DNA of 64,000 bases from Streptococcus oralis (GTDB lineage: Bacteria > Bacillota > Bacilli > Lactobacillales > Streptococcaceae). This document shows positions 10,753 through 20,262 of this stretch, in pieces. The DNA lies in the NCBI RefSeq assembly GCF_004127215.1, contig NZ_QEWJ01000007.1, positions 1 through 64,000 of the forward strand, read 5' to 3'. Each line of letters starts with the position of its first letter. Position 1 is the stretch's first letter. Under the pieces are notes generated by a model. The model had not been told where the DNA came from and made no database searches. It was given only the letters and a program-made list of their open reading frames with translations. Position numbers and translations under genes: made by a program.

Positions 10753-11868
10753 CTAGACATTAAAGCGGAATTCCATGATATCGCCATCTTGAACGATATA
10801 TTCTTTTCCTTCTTCACGCAAGCGCCCAGCTTCTTTTACAGCTTTTTCAGATCCGTATTTTACTAGATCCTCATATGACATGGTTACTGCACGAATAAAA
10901 CCTTTTTCAAAATCTGAGTGGATAATACCAGCTGCTTGAGGAGCTTTCATACCACGCTTAAAGGTCCAAGCACGGACTTCTTTTTCACCAGCTGTAAAGT
11001 AAGTTCCAAGTCCAAGCAAGTGGTAAGCAGCTCGAGTCAATTTATCAACACCTGATTCTGTCAAGCCAAGTGCTTCAAGAAACTCTTGCTTATCCTCATC
11101 GTCTAACTCAGAAATTTCTTCCTCAGCACGCGCGGAAATAACAACTACCTCTGCATTTTCTGTCGCTGCAAATTCACGAATTTGCTTCACATAATCGATA
11201 GAATCTGGATCTGAAACTACATCCTCATCCACATTGGCAACATAAAGAACTGGTTTAGTGGTTAAAAGGAAGAGACCTTTGACAACCTTTTGTTCCTCAT
11301 CTGTAAATTCGATTGTACGTGCTGATTTTCCATCTTCAAGAACAGGTTTAATTTTTTGAAGAACATTAAACTCTGCTACTGATTCTTTATCTTTTTGCGT
11401 ACGCGCCATCTTTTCTACACGTGCATAGCGTTTATTAACTGATTCTAAGTCAGCAAGAATCAACTCTAAGTTAATGGTATCGATATCTGCAAGTGGATCC
11501 ACAAAGGCGTCTTCACGTCCTTGCTCGCGCATAACATTTTCATCATCAAATGCACGCACAACATGAACAATCGCATCTACTTCACGAATGTTGGCCAAGA
11601 ATTTATTCCCTAGACCTTCCCCTTTTGATGCACCTTTTACAATCCCTGCAATATCTGTAAATTCAAAAGTTGTTGGAACTGTCTTTTTAGGAGTAATCAT
11701 TTCAGTTAGTTTTTGTAGGCGTTCATCTGGAACTTCTACCATTCCAACGTTTGGATCAATAGTCGCAAATGGGTAGTTTGCTGCCTCTGCTCCTGCTTTT
11801 GTAATTGCATTAAAAAGGGTTGATTTCCCAACGTTTGGCAAACCAACGATACCTGCTGTTAAAGCCAT
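10753..11868 (-). CDS. ychF: Redox/ribosome-associated ATPase YchF (Obg family)
   Basis: 371-aa P-loop protein of the YchF/OLA1 group, which prefers ATP over GTP and binds ribosomes. Features seen are the G1 motif [18 protein letters not shown], the G3-like [20 protein letters not shown], a helical insertion (about 125-200), the specificity position NVDED in place of NKxD, and a C-terminal TGS domain ending [13 protein letters not shown]. Length is standard. It has its own extended -10 promoter at 11905-11910. Confidence 0.96.
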   Translation of the reverse strand: MALTAGIVGLPNVGKSTLFNAITKAGAEAANYPFATIDPNVGMVEVPDERLQKLTEMITPKKTVPTTFEFTDIAGIVKGASKGEGLGNKFLANIREVDAIVHVVRAFDDENVMREQGREDAFVDPLADIDTINLELILADLESVNKRYARVEKMARTQKDKESVAEFNVLQKIKPVLEDGKSARTIEFTDEEQKVVKGLFLLTTKPVLYVANVDEDVVSDPDSIDYVKQIREFAATENAEVVVISARAEEEISELDDEDKQEFLEALGLTESGVDKLTRAAYHLLGLGTYFTAGEKEVRAWTFKRGMKAPQAAGIIHSDFEKGFIRAVTMSYEDLVKYGSEKAVKEAGRLREEGKEYIVQDGDIMEFRFNV

Positions 11869-11904
11869 AGTTTCTCATTCTCCGTTCTCATTTCAATCCC
11901 TAAC

Positions 11905-11910
11905 ATTATA
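11905..11910 (-). promoter_or_regulatory. Extended -10 promoter of ychF
   Basis: The minus strand reads TGT-TATAAT, a TGn-extended -10, 37 bp before the ychF start codon. A GGAG-type RBS lies between them. No good -35 was seen, as is common for extended -10 promoters. Confidence 0.6.
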
Positions 11911-11952
11911 ACACAAAAATGGAAAACTTGCTAACTCTCTAACTAAGGGTTC

Positions 11953-12147
11953 TTAGTCAATAATCTTATTCATTTTTCGTTCAAAATCATGGCGACTCAT
12001 CATAACAAGGTGGTCGCAATTGCTACATTTGATTTTGATATCTGCCCCTACACGTGTAATTTCCCAACGATTGGCTTTTTTTCCTGTTGACTTGATTGTG
12101 CAAGCATGTGGTTTTTTCATCTCAACAAAATTTCCAACTTGATACAT
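11953..12147 (-). CDS. DUF951 family protein
   Basis: 64-aa conserved Firmicutes protein. The start at 12147 is preferred because AAAGGAG lies just upstream. An in-frame ATG 54 bp earlier would place the translated region across the promoter. The sequence starts MYQVGNFVEMKKPHAC and contains a CSNC pair plus two further conserved cysteine/histidine positions, suggesting a small nucleic-acid or zinc-binding fold. It sits between dnaN and ychF, as in other streptococci. The biochemical role is unknown. Confidence 0.85.
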   Translation of the reverse strand: MYQVGNFVEMKKPHACTIKSTGKKANRWEITRVGADIKIKCSNCDHLVMMSRHDFERKMNKIID

Positions 12148-12169
12148 ACTACTCTCCTTTTCTTTTTTG

Positions 12170-12178
12170 ATTATATCA
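12170..12178 (-). promoter_or_regulatory. Extended -10 promoter of the DUF951 gene
   Basis: The minus strand reads TGA-TATAAT directly after the dnaN terminator stem. The gene can therefore be transcribed independently of dnaA-dnaN. Confidence 0.6.
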
Positions 12179-12180
12179 TA

Positions 12181-12208
12181 AAAGAGGCGAGCTAGGCTCA
12201 ACCTCTTT
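12181..12208 (-). terminator. Terminator after dnaN
   Basis: AAAGAGG-n-GAGC-loop-GCTC-nn-CCTCTTT is a near-perfect stem just past the dnaN stop codon. On the minus strand it runs into TTTTAT. Confidence 0.7.
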
Positions 12209-12211
12209 CAC

Positions 12212-13348
12212 TTAATTTGTACGAACTGGTGTGATGAGCTGCATGAAGTCTTCGTCAGTATCTGCTGGCACGAGAGTGAATGGACGAACAGCTGAGATAA
12301 AGCTAATGGTCACCTTTTCGCTATTTAAAGCTTTAAGAGAATCAATCAAGTAAGTCGGGTTGAAACTAATAGTCAAATCATCCCCAGCCACCTGCTCAGT
12401 ATCAATCTCTTCGTTTACTTTACCAACCTCAGGAGAATGAACATGGGCGCTAACAACACCACCTTTAATTTCAAGCTTCACAGTACCATTTTGAGTCGCA
12501 CTTGATAAGAGACGTGCGCGTTCCATTGATTGACGCAAATTAACAACATCAAAAGTTACTGTCGTATTAAAGTCGGTTGGAATTAAGCGATCTGTATCAG
12601 GATAATTACCTTCTAGTAGACGAGTATAGAAACTAATATTTTCGCTTCTAAAGAGGATTTGATTATTTGCAAAGAAAATCTCCACAGTTTCAATATCATC
12701 CGTAAATACCGCTGAAAATTCGCGTAGAGAGCGACTAGGGATCACCACATCGAAATCATCTCCATTTTTTTCAAGAGTCAATTTTTTCTGGCTAAGGCGA
12801 TGAGAATCTGTCGCAACTGTTTTTAGTTCTTTATTTTGGCTCAATACGAAGTGGACACCTGTTAAGATTGGACGACTTTCTTGCGTACTTGCTGCAAAAG
12901 CTGTTTCATTGATAATTTTCTTGAGTAGTTTTGTTTCAAGGACCAAAGGAGTGCTTACTGAAATTTCTTGAATGCGAGGGTATTGTTCGCTATCTTTTCC
13001 TTTTAGGGTAATTTCTGATTTGCCACTTGTTAAGACAATTTGTTTTTGTTCAATCTCTTTGAAATCAAGTGTTACATCTGGAAGACTGGATACAACATTG
13101 ATAAAGAAAGAGGCTTCTAGAAGAATCGAACCTAAGGAAGTAATCAAAAGACCAGCATCTTCATTCTTTTGAGAAATAAAATTTTCAATGGAGATTTGCC
13201 CATTTGATCCAATTAAAGTAATTCCTTCATTGGTAACATCAATTTTGATTGTTGATAAAATTGGAATGGCATTTTTCGAGCTAATTGCTCGTTTTGTAGT
13301 ATTTAAGGCTTGTAGAAATAAATTTTTATTAATTGAAAAATGAATCAT
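12212..13348 (-). CDS. dnaN: DNA polymerase III beta sliding clamp
   Basis: 378-aa processivity clamp, a ring-shaped dimer that tethers PolC/DnaE to DNA and recruits other replication factors. The family start MIHFSINKNLFLQALNTT is followed by three similar clamp domains of about 125 residues. The conserved C-terminal stretch ends PVRTN. It follows dnaA by 159 bp in the same orientation, the standard dnaA-dnaN arrangement. The gap contains DnaA boxes. Confidence 0.98.
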   Translation of the reverse strand: MIHFSINKNLFLQALNTTKRAISSKNAIPILSTIKIDVTNEGITLIGSNGQISIENFISQKNEDAGLLITSLGSILLEASFFINVVSSLPDVTLDFKEIEQKQIVLTSGKSEITLKGKDSEQYPRIQEISVSTPLVLETKLLKKIINETAFAASTQESRPILTGVHFVLSQNKELKTVATDSHRLSQKKLTLEKNGDDFDVVIPSRSLREFSAVFTDDIETVEIFFANNQILFRSENISFYTRLLEGNYPDTDRLIPTDFNTTVTFDVVNLRQSMERARLLSSATQNGTVKLEIKGGVVSAHVHSPEVGKVNEEIDTEQVAGDDLTISFNPTYLIDSLKALNSEKVTISFISAVRPFTLVPADTDEDFMQLITPVRTN

Positions 13349-13412
13349 GGATTCTCCTTTATTTATTTTTTAGTATTAGAAGGATAATAGAAATAATAGA
13401 GTGTGTGAATTC

Positions 13413-13505
13413 TGTGGAAAACTGATTTCTATTTAGTGACTTCAAGATTTTTAGCTTGTTTAAAAAATGTGGATAAAAAAGATAGAAAAGGAAAAGTTAT
13501 CCACA
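13413..13505. promoter_or_regulatory. DnaA-box cluster between dnaA and dnaN
   Basis: Three DnaA-box-like 9-mers are seen: TGTGGAAAA (13413-13421), TGTGGATAA (13468-13476, perfect in reverse) and TTATCCACA (13497-13505, perfect). The last one directly abuts the dnaA stop codon. This is the dnaA-dnaN half of a bipartite or tripartite origin and may also act in dnaN regulation. Confidence 0.75.
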
Positions 13506-13507
13506 AA

Positions 13508-14869
13508 CTATTTAATTTTCTTTTTGATTGCTTCGATTTCTAAGCGTAAATTATCGTCTTCATCAATCAATGATTTTATTTTAGCATGGGCATGAATAAC
13601 TGTAGTGTGATCCTTTCCGCCAAATTCTTTTCCGATTTTTGGAAGACTATTATCCGTCAGTTCTCTAGCTAGATACATGGCTACTTGACGCGCCAAAACG
13701 ATGTTTTGAACTCGTCTCGTCCCCTTCATTTCTTTGACACTCACTCCATAAAAATTACCAACTTCAGTTTGAATTTTGTCAATTGGAATGACTAGCAGTT
13801 GGCTAACATCTTGTTTGCGAGCTCTAATAGCCTCTGCAGCAATATCAATAGTGATGTCTTTAATCTTCTTTACTCTGGCAATTAAAGTGATATCGTTAAT
13901 TGCTCCTTCCAATTCTCGAACATTTGAATCAAATTGGCCAGCCAGATATTCTAGGGTATCACTCTGGAAATGGTAGTTTAAATGTTCCGTTTTACTTTGA
14001 AGAATGGCGATACGTGTCTCAAAGTCAGGAGGAGTGATATTTTGAGTCAATCCCCAGCTAAAGCGCGTGACAAGTCTTTCTTCAAGGCCTTCTAGGTGTT
14101 TAGGACTTCGGTCACTAGTCAGAACGATTTGTTTTTGATTGCTATGAAGAGCGTTGAAAGTATTGAAAAACTCTTCTTGAGTTGCAACCTTTTTGCCACT
14201 GAGAGATTGGATATCATCAATCAGTAAGAGATCAAGGCTTCGGTAAGTTTTTTTAAATTTTTCCATTTCCCCGAGCCTCAGATGCTCAAGAAAGTCGTTG
14301 ATAAAACTTTCGGCAGGAATGTACTTGACACGCGCATCAGGAATATTTTTCAGAATCTCATTTCCAATCGCGTTTAGTAAGTGAGTTTTTCCAAGACCAG
14401 GTCCTCCATAGATGAAAAGGGGATTATAAGTCAAGGCGAGATCTTCGGAAACAGCCAGAGCAGCAGACTTAGCCCAGATATTTCCATCTCCTTGAATAAA
14501 GTTATCAAAGGTGTATTTTTCCTTTAATCCTGTTTCAGAATATGGAATAGCAAGATTGGCCTGTGAAGTAACATAATGATTGCTATTTTCAGAATCCATG
14601 ACATAGGTTGAAGATTCTTCCTCAGGTTTTGTTAGGACAAATTGAGTTTTTATTTCAGTATCATAAACTTCAAAACCAGCGGCCACAATGATATCCTTGA
14701 GCTGTTTTTTCCAAACCATTTCCATTTCAGGTCTAGGTAAAAAGATAGTAGCTACATTTCCCTCCACTTTTATGAGTTCAGCAGGTGTGGCATAGAAATC
14801 GTACATAGAACGTGTCAATCTTTCTTGAGCCAATTCTAAGATTTGATTCCAAAATTGTTTTTCTTTCAC
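13508..14869 (-). CDS. dnaA: Chromosomal replication initiator DnaA
   Basis: 453-aa AAA+ initiator that binds DnaA boxes and melts the origin. Domain I lies at about residues 1-85 and a linker follows. The AAA+ domain has Walker [11 protein letters not shown] and Walker B LLLIDDIQ. The C-terminal domain IV has the DnaA signature [11 protein letters not shown] within its helix-turn-helix. The length is normal for streptococci. Upstream lies the main DnaA-box cluster, downstream another one, consistent with autoregulation. Confidence 0.98.
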   Translation of the reverse strand: MKEKQFWNQILELAQERLTRSMYDFYATPAELIKVEGNVATIFLPRPEMEMVWKKQLKDIIVAAGFEVYDTEIKTQFVLTKPEEESSTYVMDSENSNHYVTSQANLAIPYSETGLKEKYTFDNFIQGDGNIWAKSAALAVSEDLALTYNPLFIYGGPGLGKTHLLNAIGNEILKNIPDARVKYIPAESFINDFLEHLRLGEMEKFKKTYRSLDLLLIDDIQSLSGKKVATQEEFFNTFNALHSNQKQIVLTSDRSPKHLEGLEERLVTRFSWGLTQNITPPDFETRIAILQSKTEHLNYHFQSDTLEYLAGQFDSNVRELEGAINDITLIARVKKIKDITIDIAAEAIRARKQDVSQLLVIPIDKIQTEVGNFYGVSVKEMKGTRRVQNIVLARQVAMYLARELTDNSLPKIGKEFGGKDHTTVIHAHAKIKSLIDEDDNLRLEIEAIKKKIK

Positions 14870-15092
14870 CGATTATCCCCTCCTTTTCTATATTTGATAT
14901 AAAAAGGTTTACTGTTAAACTTATTTTACCATAGATGATAGCATTTTTCCACAATCTGTGGAAAAGAATCCACAATGTTTACACTTTTTATCCACAGGTT
15001 GGGGAAAAGTGAGGGATTCCCTTGAATTCTTTGGTTTTCTGCTATAAAAAATAGTGGATAAATTTGTGGGTTGAAAAAATAAAAGAACAGCC
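14870..15092. other. oriC core: DnaA-box cluster between parB and dnaA
   Basis: This 223-bp non-coding region contains one perfect DnaA box, TTATCCACA (14988-14996), and near-matches TTTTCCACA (14945-14953), TGTGGAAAA (14957-14965), GAATCCACA (14966-14974) and AGTGGATAA (15053-15061). AT-rich segments flank them. Placed just upstream of dnaA, it is the likely replication origin and also the dnaA promoter region. Strand switches of coding genes around 15-17 kb agree with bidirectional replication from here. The exact unwinding site cannot be told from reading. Confidence 0.85.
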
Positions 15093-15851
15093 TTATTCTA
15101 GGCTGTTGATAATTCTGTTATATTCTTCTTGGCTTGAAAAAGAAATAATAATCTTTCCAGTATCTTTTTTAGAAAGTTTAATTTCTACATTTAATCCCAG
15201 TCGTTTTTTTAATTTATCTTCCTCATCTTTGATGAAAGAATCACTTTTTTTATGCTTCTTTTGTTTTTTCTCTGTCAGCAGTGTTTCTAACTTTCTCACA
15301 GAGATGTCTTCATTTTTGATTAGCTGAAAGAAATATTCCTGTTGCTCTTTATCCAAACCAACTAGTGAACGTGCATGAGCTTGAGAAATTTTTCCATTTT
15401 CTACTTCCGATAAGATATGTTCTGGTAGGGAAAGTAAACGAATAAAATTAGTGATATAAGGACGAGATTTTCCTATTTTATCCGCTATCTCAGTATGAGT
15501 AAATCCTTTTTCTACTAAAGATTCGTAGGCGCGTGCTTCTTCAACAGGATTTAAATTTTCTCTCTGCAAATTCTCAATGATTGATTGGATCATCATTTCT
15601 TGATCTGAGAGGTGTTTCACAACGGCTGGAATAGAGGTCAGACCAGCTAAGAGAGAAGCCCGATATCGTCTCTCTCCTGCAAGGATTTCATAACCAATTA
15701 CAGGAGATTGACGAACAATGATTGGTTGAATTAGTCCATTTTCTTTGATTGACTGAGCCAACTCTTTCAATTTTTCTACATCAAATTCTTTTCGAGGTTG
15801 GTAAGGATTCTTTTGTATTTCAGAGATAGAAATCATTTCAAATTTTTCCAT
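15093..15851 (-). CDS. parB: Chromosome-partitioning protein ParB/Spo0J
   Basis: 252-aa CTPase/DNA-binding protein that loads at parS and recruits SMC to the origin. The N-terminal start ISEIQKNPYQPRKEFD is followed by box II GERRYRASLLAG (CTP-binding motif), then an HTH domain (about 100-160: THTEIADKIGKSRPYITNFIRLLSLP) and a lysine-rich linker leading to a C-terminal dimerisation domain. No parA gene is adjacent, which is normal for streptococci. Three parS-like sites (3497, 25453, 36654) lie in this window. Confidence 0.96.
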   Translation of the reverse strand: MEKFEMISISEIQKNPYQPRKEFDVEKLKELAQSIKENGLIQPIIVRQSPVIGYEILAGERRYRASLLAGLTSIPAVVKHLSDQEMMIQSIIENLQRENLNPVEEARAYESLVEKGFTHTEIADKIGKSRPYITNFIRLLSLPEHILSEVENGKISQAHARSLVGLDKEQQEYFFQLIKNEDISVRKLETLLTEKKQKKHKKSDSFIKDEEDKLKKRLGLNVEIKLSKKDTGKIIISFSSQEEYNRIINSLE

Positions 15852-15908
15852 GATTCTACACTAACATATCTTTTACTTTCTGTAAAGTTTTCTTTACACT
15901 GATGTCAA

Positions 15909-17102
15909 TTAATGTTCTAAATCACCAGAATTCTTATCTAATTTTATAGAGGTTGTTTCTTCTTTACCATTACGGTAGTAGGTTATTTTTATAGTGTCTC
16001 CAATAGCATGATTGTAAAGGGCATGTTGTAGGTCTGTTGATGAGGCAATCTCTTTGTCGTCAACTTTGGTAATGACATCGTATTTTTGAAGATGTCCATT
16101 TGCTGGCATATTACTTTGAACAGATCGAACAACTACACCTGAAGTGAGGCCACTTGGAATGTTTAGCTTTCTAAGATCACTAGCTCCAACATTTGACAGA
16201 TTGACCATTTGAATTCCAAGAGCAGGACGAGTCACTTTACCATCACTTTCAAGCTGTTTAATGATATTTTGTGCATCGTTTGAAGGAATTGCAAAACCAA
16301 GACCTTCTACAGATGTTCCACCATTACTTGCAATTTTACTTGATGTAATACCAATTACTTGTCCTTGAATGTTTATAAGTGGACCACCAGAGTTACCAGG
16401 GTTAATGGCCGTATCTGTTTGAATGGCTTTTGTTGAAATAGCTTGACCATCTTCAGATTTTAGAGAAACATTTCGATTAAGACTTGAGATGATTCCCTGT
16501 GTAACTGTATTAGCATATTCTGAACCTAGAGGACTACCGATAGCAATTGCTGTTTCTCCAACACTAAGTTGACTTGAATCCCCAAATTCTGCTACTGTTG
16601 TAACTTTTTCTGAAGAAATTTTAACGACAGCAATATCAGAGAAAGTATCAGATCCGACAATTTCACCAGGAACTTTTGTACCATCTGCTAAACGGATGTC
16701 GACTTTTGAAGCTCCATTGATAACGTGAGTATTTGTTACAAGATAGGCATCTTTGTCGTTCTTTTTATAGATAACCCCTGATCCCTCGCTTGCGATTTGT
16801 TGATTATCTGAATCAGAATTAGCTTCATCAGCATTAAATACACTACTTTGTCTACTATTAGAAGAATAAGTAATGATTGAGACAACAGCATCCTTAACTT
16901 TATTTACTGCTTGAGTGGTTGAATTTTCATTCTTATAGGATGTTTGAGTGACAGTGCCAGAATTATTATTCGTAGCTTGACTTCCTTGTTTTTGTGAAAG
17001 TTGTAGTGTTACAAAACTTCCCAAAGCTCCACTTAAAAATCCGATGAGAACAATTACAAAAAATGTAACTCCTTTTTTGTAAAGTGTTTGTAAGTGTTTC
17101 AT
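15909..17102 (-). CDS. htrA: Surface serine protease HtrA (DegP family)
   Basis: 397-aa membrane-anchored quality-control protease. A single N-terminal membrane segment (about residues 12-32) is followed by a trypsin-like domain with the triad His (NTHVING), Asp (FSDIAVVKI) and Ser (NPGNSGGPL), and one C-terminal PDZ domain (about 300-390). In pneumococcus HtrA affects competence (it degrades CSP), bacteriocin processing and virulence. The ATG at 17102 is chosen over an upstream in-frame TTG because GGAGG lies 5 bp before it. Transcription is probably driven by CiaR, with a site and -10 at 17134-17166. Confidence 0.95.
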   Translation of the reverse strand: MKHLQTLYKKGVTFFVIVLIGFLSGALGSFVTLQLSQKQGSQATNNNSGTVTQTSYKNENSTTQAVNKVKDAVVSIITYSSNSRQSSVFNADEANSDSDNQQIASEGSGVIYKKNDKDAYLVTNTHVINGASKVDIRLADGTKVPGEIVGSDTFSDIAVVKISSEKVTTVAEFGDSSQLSVGETAIAIGSPLGSEYANTVTQGIISSLNRNVSLKSEDGQAISTKAIQTDTAINPGNSGGPLINIQGQVIGITSSKIASNGGTSVEGLGFAIPSNDAQNIIKQLESDGKVTRPALGIQMVNLSNVGASDLRKLNIPSGLTSGVVVRSVQSNMPANGHLQKYDVITKVDDKEIASSTDLQHALYNHAIGDTIKITYYRNGKEETTSIKLDKNSGDLEH

Positions 17103-17133
17103 AAACGCCTCCAATTATTTGTTATTTAATTAA

Positions 17134-17166
17134 AGTATAAACCTATTAACTTAATTCAAACTTAAA
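17134..17166 (-). promoter_or_regulatory. CiaR box and -10 of htrA
   Basis: On the minus strand TTTAAG-TTTGA-ATTAAG (17150-17166) matches the CiaR direct repeat TTTAAG-N5-TTTAAG with one mismatch. Exactly 10 bp downstream is TATACT (17134-17139), the spacing seen at CiaR-activated promoters. htrA is a known CiaRH target in pneumococcus. Confidence 0.8.
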
Positions 17167-17187
17167 AGTTTAAAGTTTTACACAAGT

Positions 17188-17273
17188 TGTGGATAACTCG
17201 CTTTATTCTGTGAATTTGCTAGAAATTTAGGATGATTTTTATGTGTATAAGATGTGAAATGAAGTGTGGATAT
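17188..17273. promoter_or_regulatory. DnaA boxes upstream of rlmH
   Basis: A perfect reverse DnaA box TGTGGATAA lies at 17188-17196 and a one-mismatch copy TGTGGATAT at 17265-17273. They fall between divergent htrA and rlmH, about 2.2 kb from the main cluster, and may be accessory DnaA sites. Confidence 0.55.
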
Positions 17274-17287
17274 GATAGAATAGAAGA

Positions 17288-17767
17288 ATGAAAATAAAAA
17301 TTGTAACAGTGGGAAAATTAAAAGAAAAATACCTTAAAGATGGTATTGCTGAATATGGCAAACGAATTTCACGTTTCGCAAAATTAGAAATGATTGAGCT
17401 TGCTGATGAGAAAACTCCAGATAAGGCAAGTGAGTCAGAAAATCACAAAATATTAGAAATAGAGGGAAATCGAATTCTTTCTAAAGTTGGAGAAAGAGAT
17501 TTTGTTATTGTGTTGGCAATTGAAGGAAAAACTCTCTCTTCAGAAGAATTCAGTAAACAGTTAGAACAAGCTTCTATAAATGGATTTTCTACCCTTACAT
17601 TTATTATTGGTGGAAGTCTGGGACTATCCCCTGCTGTGAAACATCGAGCGAATCTTTCTGTTAGTTTTGGGCGTTTGACCTTGCCACACCAGTTAATGAG
17701 ATTAGTCCTTGTTGAACAAATTTATCGTTCTTTTACCATTCAGCAGGGATCCCCTTATCATAAATAG
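17288..17767 (+). CDS. rlmH: 23S rRNA pseudouridine-1915 N3-methyltransferase RlmH
   Basis: 159-aa SPOUT-class enzyme that methylates pseudouridine 1915 of 23S rRNA on assembled ribosomes. It begins [20 protein letters not shown] and carries the SAM-binding trefoil-knot motifs [10 protein letters not shown] and [16 protein letters not shown]. The C-terminal end is HK as in the family. It is divergent from htrA and upstream of tRNA-Arg and comCDE, the conserved mitis-group context. Confidence 0.97.
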   Translation: MKIKIVTVGKLKEKYLKDGIAEYGKRISRFAKLEMIELADEKTPDKASESENHKILEIEGNRILSKVGERDFVIVLAIEGKTLSSEEFSKQLEQASINGFSTLTFIIGGSLGLSPAVKHRANLSVSFGRLTLPHQLMRLVLVEQIYRSFTIQQGSPYHK

Positions 17768-17810
17768 AAGATTGACTTAGCTCTTATTTTTTGATAGAAT
17801 GGTCATGTTA

Positions 17811-17884
17811 GGTCTCATAGCTCAGCTGGATAGAGCATTCGCCTTCTAAGCGAACGGTCGCAGGTTCGAATCCTGCTGGGATCA
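17811..17884 (+). tRNA. tRNA-Arg (TCT)
   Basis: 74-nt cloverleaf with acceptor GGTCTCA/TGGGATC plus discriminator A, a D-arm, anticodon loop CTTCTAA giving TCT, and T-arm GCAGG-TTCGAAT-CCTGC. This tRNA-Arg precedes comC at the com locus of mitis-group streptococci. A terminator follows at 17896, isolating it from comCDE. Confidence 0.96.
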
Positions 17885-17895
17885 ATTTTAGATGC

Positions 17896-17922
17896 AAAGC
17901 TGGGAAAACTCCCAGCTTTTTT
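17896..17922 (+). terminator. Terminator between tRNA-Arg and comC
   Basis: AAGCTGGGA-AAAC-TCCCAGCTT followed by a T-run. In pneumococcus, read-through at this position influences basal comCDE expression. Confidence 0.85.
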
Positions 17923-17931
17923 CTTAAAAAA

Positions 17932-18000
17932 GTGCATTTCAGGTGCAAAAAAGTACAGTTGAGAAGAAATTTTTCTTAAAGAATCTTCATTTTGTATAAT
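17932..18000 (+). promoter_or_regulatory. ComE-box direct repeats and comCDE promoter
   Basis: Two imperfect repeats, GTGCATTTCAG (17932-17942) and GTACAGTTGAG (17953-17963), are offset by 21 bp (two helical turns). This matches the ComE binding pattern of the pneumococcal comCDE promoter. A consensus TATAAT at 17995-18000 lies 31 bp beyond the second repeat. Phospho-ComE binding here would close the autocatalytic competence loop. Confidence 0.85.
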
Positions 18001-18047
18001 AAACTTGTAAGTTAATTTACAAGAAAAACAATACAGGAGATTTTATT

Positions 18048-18173
18048 ATGAAAAACATAGTTAAATTGGAACAGTTCAAAAAGCTTACAGAGAAAGAATT
18101 GCAGGGAATTCAAGGTGGGGAACAAAGAATTTCAGAATTAATACGTAATCTTATTTTTCCAAGAAAAAAGTAA
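18048..18173 (+). CDS. comC: Competence-stimulating peptide precursor ComC
   Basis: 41-aa prepeptide with a double-glycine leader of 24 residues (starting [20 protein letters not shown] and ending in GG). The predicted mature peptide is the 17-mer [17 protein letters not shown]. It has the acidic first residue, Arg3, hydrophobic centre and basic tail typical of mitis-group CSPs. The ComAB exporter that cleaves such leaders is not in this window. AGGAG precedes the ATG. ComD begins 20 bp downstream. The mature sequence differs from pneumococcal CSP-1 and CSP-2, so it is a different pherotype. Confidence 0.95.
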   Translation: MKNIVKLEQFKKLTEKELQGIQGGEQRISELIRNLIFPRKK

Positions 18174-18193
18174 TGAAATAAAGGTAAAGAGTA

Positions 18194-19513
18194 ATGGATT
18201 TATTTGGGTTAGGGATAGCTATTTTTTATTTTTTCATTATTAGCAAAAGTTATGAATGGATTTGTAAAATAACTAGAAAAGAACAAATTATTTTTTTATG
18301 CTACACATGTATATCAGTTTTGATAATTGAAGAAGTTATCAGTCTAGCATATGTAGATGGTTTTGCTCTGTCTAAATTTTTATTTCCTTTAGTTGTGTAT
18401 GGTTATTTAAGAAAATTAAAGAAGTATGATAAATACAAAGGAATTTTTATCAGTTTACTATTATCTTTAATATATCACAGTACCCATACTTTTATATCTG
18501 TAATCTTGTCTTCTATAACAGGTGATGACTTTGTATTACACTATAAAGGTATATTCTTTCTAGTAGTATTGTTGTTGACTTATTTTGCTATTCTAATAAT
18601 AATTCGTTATTTTTATCTAGAAATTAAATATTTTGATAAAGATTATCTCTATCCTTTTTTTAAAAAAGTGATAGTAGCATTTGTTTTTTTGCATACTTTA
18701 TCCTTTGTTTCAGATATAGTGAGTACGGTTCGTCACTTAAATAGTTTTGGAAGTATTTTATCAACTATTGTTTTTATCTGCTTGTTATTGATTTTCTTTG
18801 CAATGAATTCTCACAAGGTTCAAGTTGAAAAAGAGATTGCCCTAAAGCAGAAGAAATTTGAACAAAAGCATTTACAGACTTATACTGATGAAATTGTCAA
18901 GTTGTATAATGAAATTCGAGGTTTTCGTCATGACTATGCAGGTATGCTTGTCAGCATGCAAATGGCAATTGACAGTGAAGATTTACAGGAAATTGACAGA
19001 GTTTATAATGAAGTATTAGTAAAAGCGAATCAAAAACTGCGTTCAGAAAAATATACTTACTTTGATTTGAACAATTTAGAAGATTCAGCTTTACGGAGTT
19101 TGATTGCCCAATCCATTGTTTATGCACGAAATAATGATGTAGAATTTACATTGGAAGTAAAGGATGTTATTACTAGATTGTCAATGGATTTACTTGATCT
19201 TGTTCGCATCATGAGTATTCTCTTAAACAATGCTGTTGAAGGGGCCGCGGATAGTTACTTGAAACAAATGGAAGTTGCAGTCATTAAAATGGATTTTGAA
19301 ACAGTTATAGTCATCCAGAATTCATGTAAAATCACTATGACACCTTCAGAAGACCTATTTGCCTTAGGTTTCTCTACCAAGGGAAGAAATAGAGGTCTAG
19401 GACTTAATAATGTCAAAGAGATTTTAGATAAGTATGACAACATTATTTTAGAAACAGAGATGGAAGACAACACATTTAGACAAATTATTAGATTTAAGAG
19501 GGAATTTGAATGA
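18194..19513 (+). CDS. comD: CSP receptor histidine kinase ComD
   Basis: 439-aa sensor kinase of the HPK10 (AgrC/ComD) class. The N-terminal half (residues about 1-205) has six or seven hydrophobic segments forming the CSP-binding membrane domain. A coiled coil leads to the dimerisation region with the phospho-acceptor His246 in GFRHDYAGM. The ATPase domain has an N-box (ILLNNAVEGAAD) and a glycine box (STKGRNRGLGLNNV). The first membrane segments should be co-adapted to the local CSP. It overlaps comE by 4 bp. Confidence 0.96.
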   Translation: MDLFGLGIAIFYFFIISKSYEWICKITRKEQIIFLCYTCISVLIIEEVISLAYVDGFALSKFLFPLVVYGYLRKLKKYDKYKGIFISLLLSLIYHSTHTFISVILSSITGDDFVLHYKGIFFLVVLLLTYFAILIIIRYFYLEIKYFDKDYLYPFFKKVIVAFVFLHTLSFVSDIVSTVRHLNSFGSILSTIVFICLLLIFFAMNSHKVQVEKEIALKQKKFEQKHLQTYTDEIVKLYNEIRGFRHDYAGMLVSMQMAIDSEDLQEIDRVYNEVLVKANQKLRSEKYTYFDLNNLEDSALRSLIAQSIVYARNNDVEFTLEVKDVITRLSMDLLDLVRIMSILLNNAVEGAADSYLKQMEVAVIKMDFETVIVIQNSCKITMTPSEDLFALGFSTKGRNRGLGLNNVKEILDKYDNIILETEMEDNTFRQIIRFKREFE

Positions 19514-20262
19514 AAGTATTAATTTTAGAAGATGTTATTGAGCATCAAGTGAGACTTGAGAGAATATTGAATGAAATCTCTGAGGAATCAAATATTCCTA
19601 TTTCTTACAAGACAACAGGAAAAGTTCGTGAGTTTAAGGAATATATCGAAAATGATGAAGTAAACCAGCTTTATTTCTTAGATATCGATATTCATGGAAT
19701 TGAGAAAAAGGGTTTTGAAGTGGCACAGTTTATCCGTCATCACAATCCCTATGCTATTATTGTTTTTATTACTAGTCGATCTGAATTTGCTACCTTAACT
19801 TACAAATATCAGGTATCAGCCCTAGATTTTGTTGATAAAGACATCAATGATGAATTGTTCAAAAAACGTATCGAGCAGAGTATTTTTTACACTAAGAGTA
19901 TGCTACTTGAAAACGAAGATGTTGTAGACTATTTTGATTACAACTATAAGGGAAATGATTTGAAAATCCCTTACCATGATATTTTGTATATCGAAACAAC
20001 AGGTGTTTCTCATAAACTGCGAATTATTGGTAAGAATTTTGCCAAAGAATTTTATGGAACTATGACAGATATTCAGGAAAAGGACAAACATACTCAGAGA
20101 TTTTATTGCTCTCATAAATCTTTCCTTGCCAATGTGGGAAATGTGAGAGAAATTGATCGAAAGAATCTAGAAGTTGTCTTTTATGAAGATCATCGCTGTC
20201 CCATCACTCGTTTGAAAATTCGCAAACTAAAAGATATTCTAGAGAAAAAATCTAAAAAGTGA
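19510..20262 (+). CDS. comE: Competence response regulator ComE
   Basis: 250-aa regulator with a receiver domain (phospho-acceptor Asp58 in LDIDIHG) and a C-terminal LytTR DNA-binding domain (about 140-245; FYCSHKSFLANVGNV motif). Phosphorylated by ComD, it activates comCDE, comAB and comX through 21-bp-spaced direct repeats like those at 17932. Length and acceptor position equal the pneumococcal protein. It is the last gene of the operon, and a tRNA promoter begins within a base of its stop codon. Confidence 0.96.
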   Translation: MKVLILEDVIEHQVRLERILNEISEESNIPISYKTTGKVREFKEYIENDEVNQLYFLDIDIHGIEKKGFEVAQFIRHHNPYAIIVFITSRSEFATLTYKYQVSALDFVDKDINDELFKKRIEQSIFYTKSMLLENEDVVDYFDYNYKGNDLKIPYHDILYIETTGVSHKLRIIGKNFAKEFYGTMTDIQEKDKHTQRFYCSHKSFLANVGNVREIDRKNLEVVFYEDHRCPITRLKIRKLKDILEKKSKK

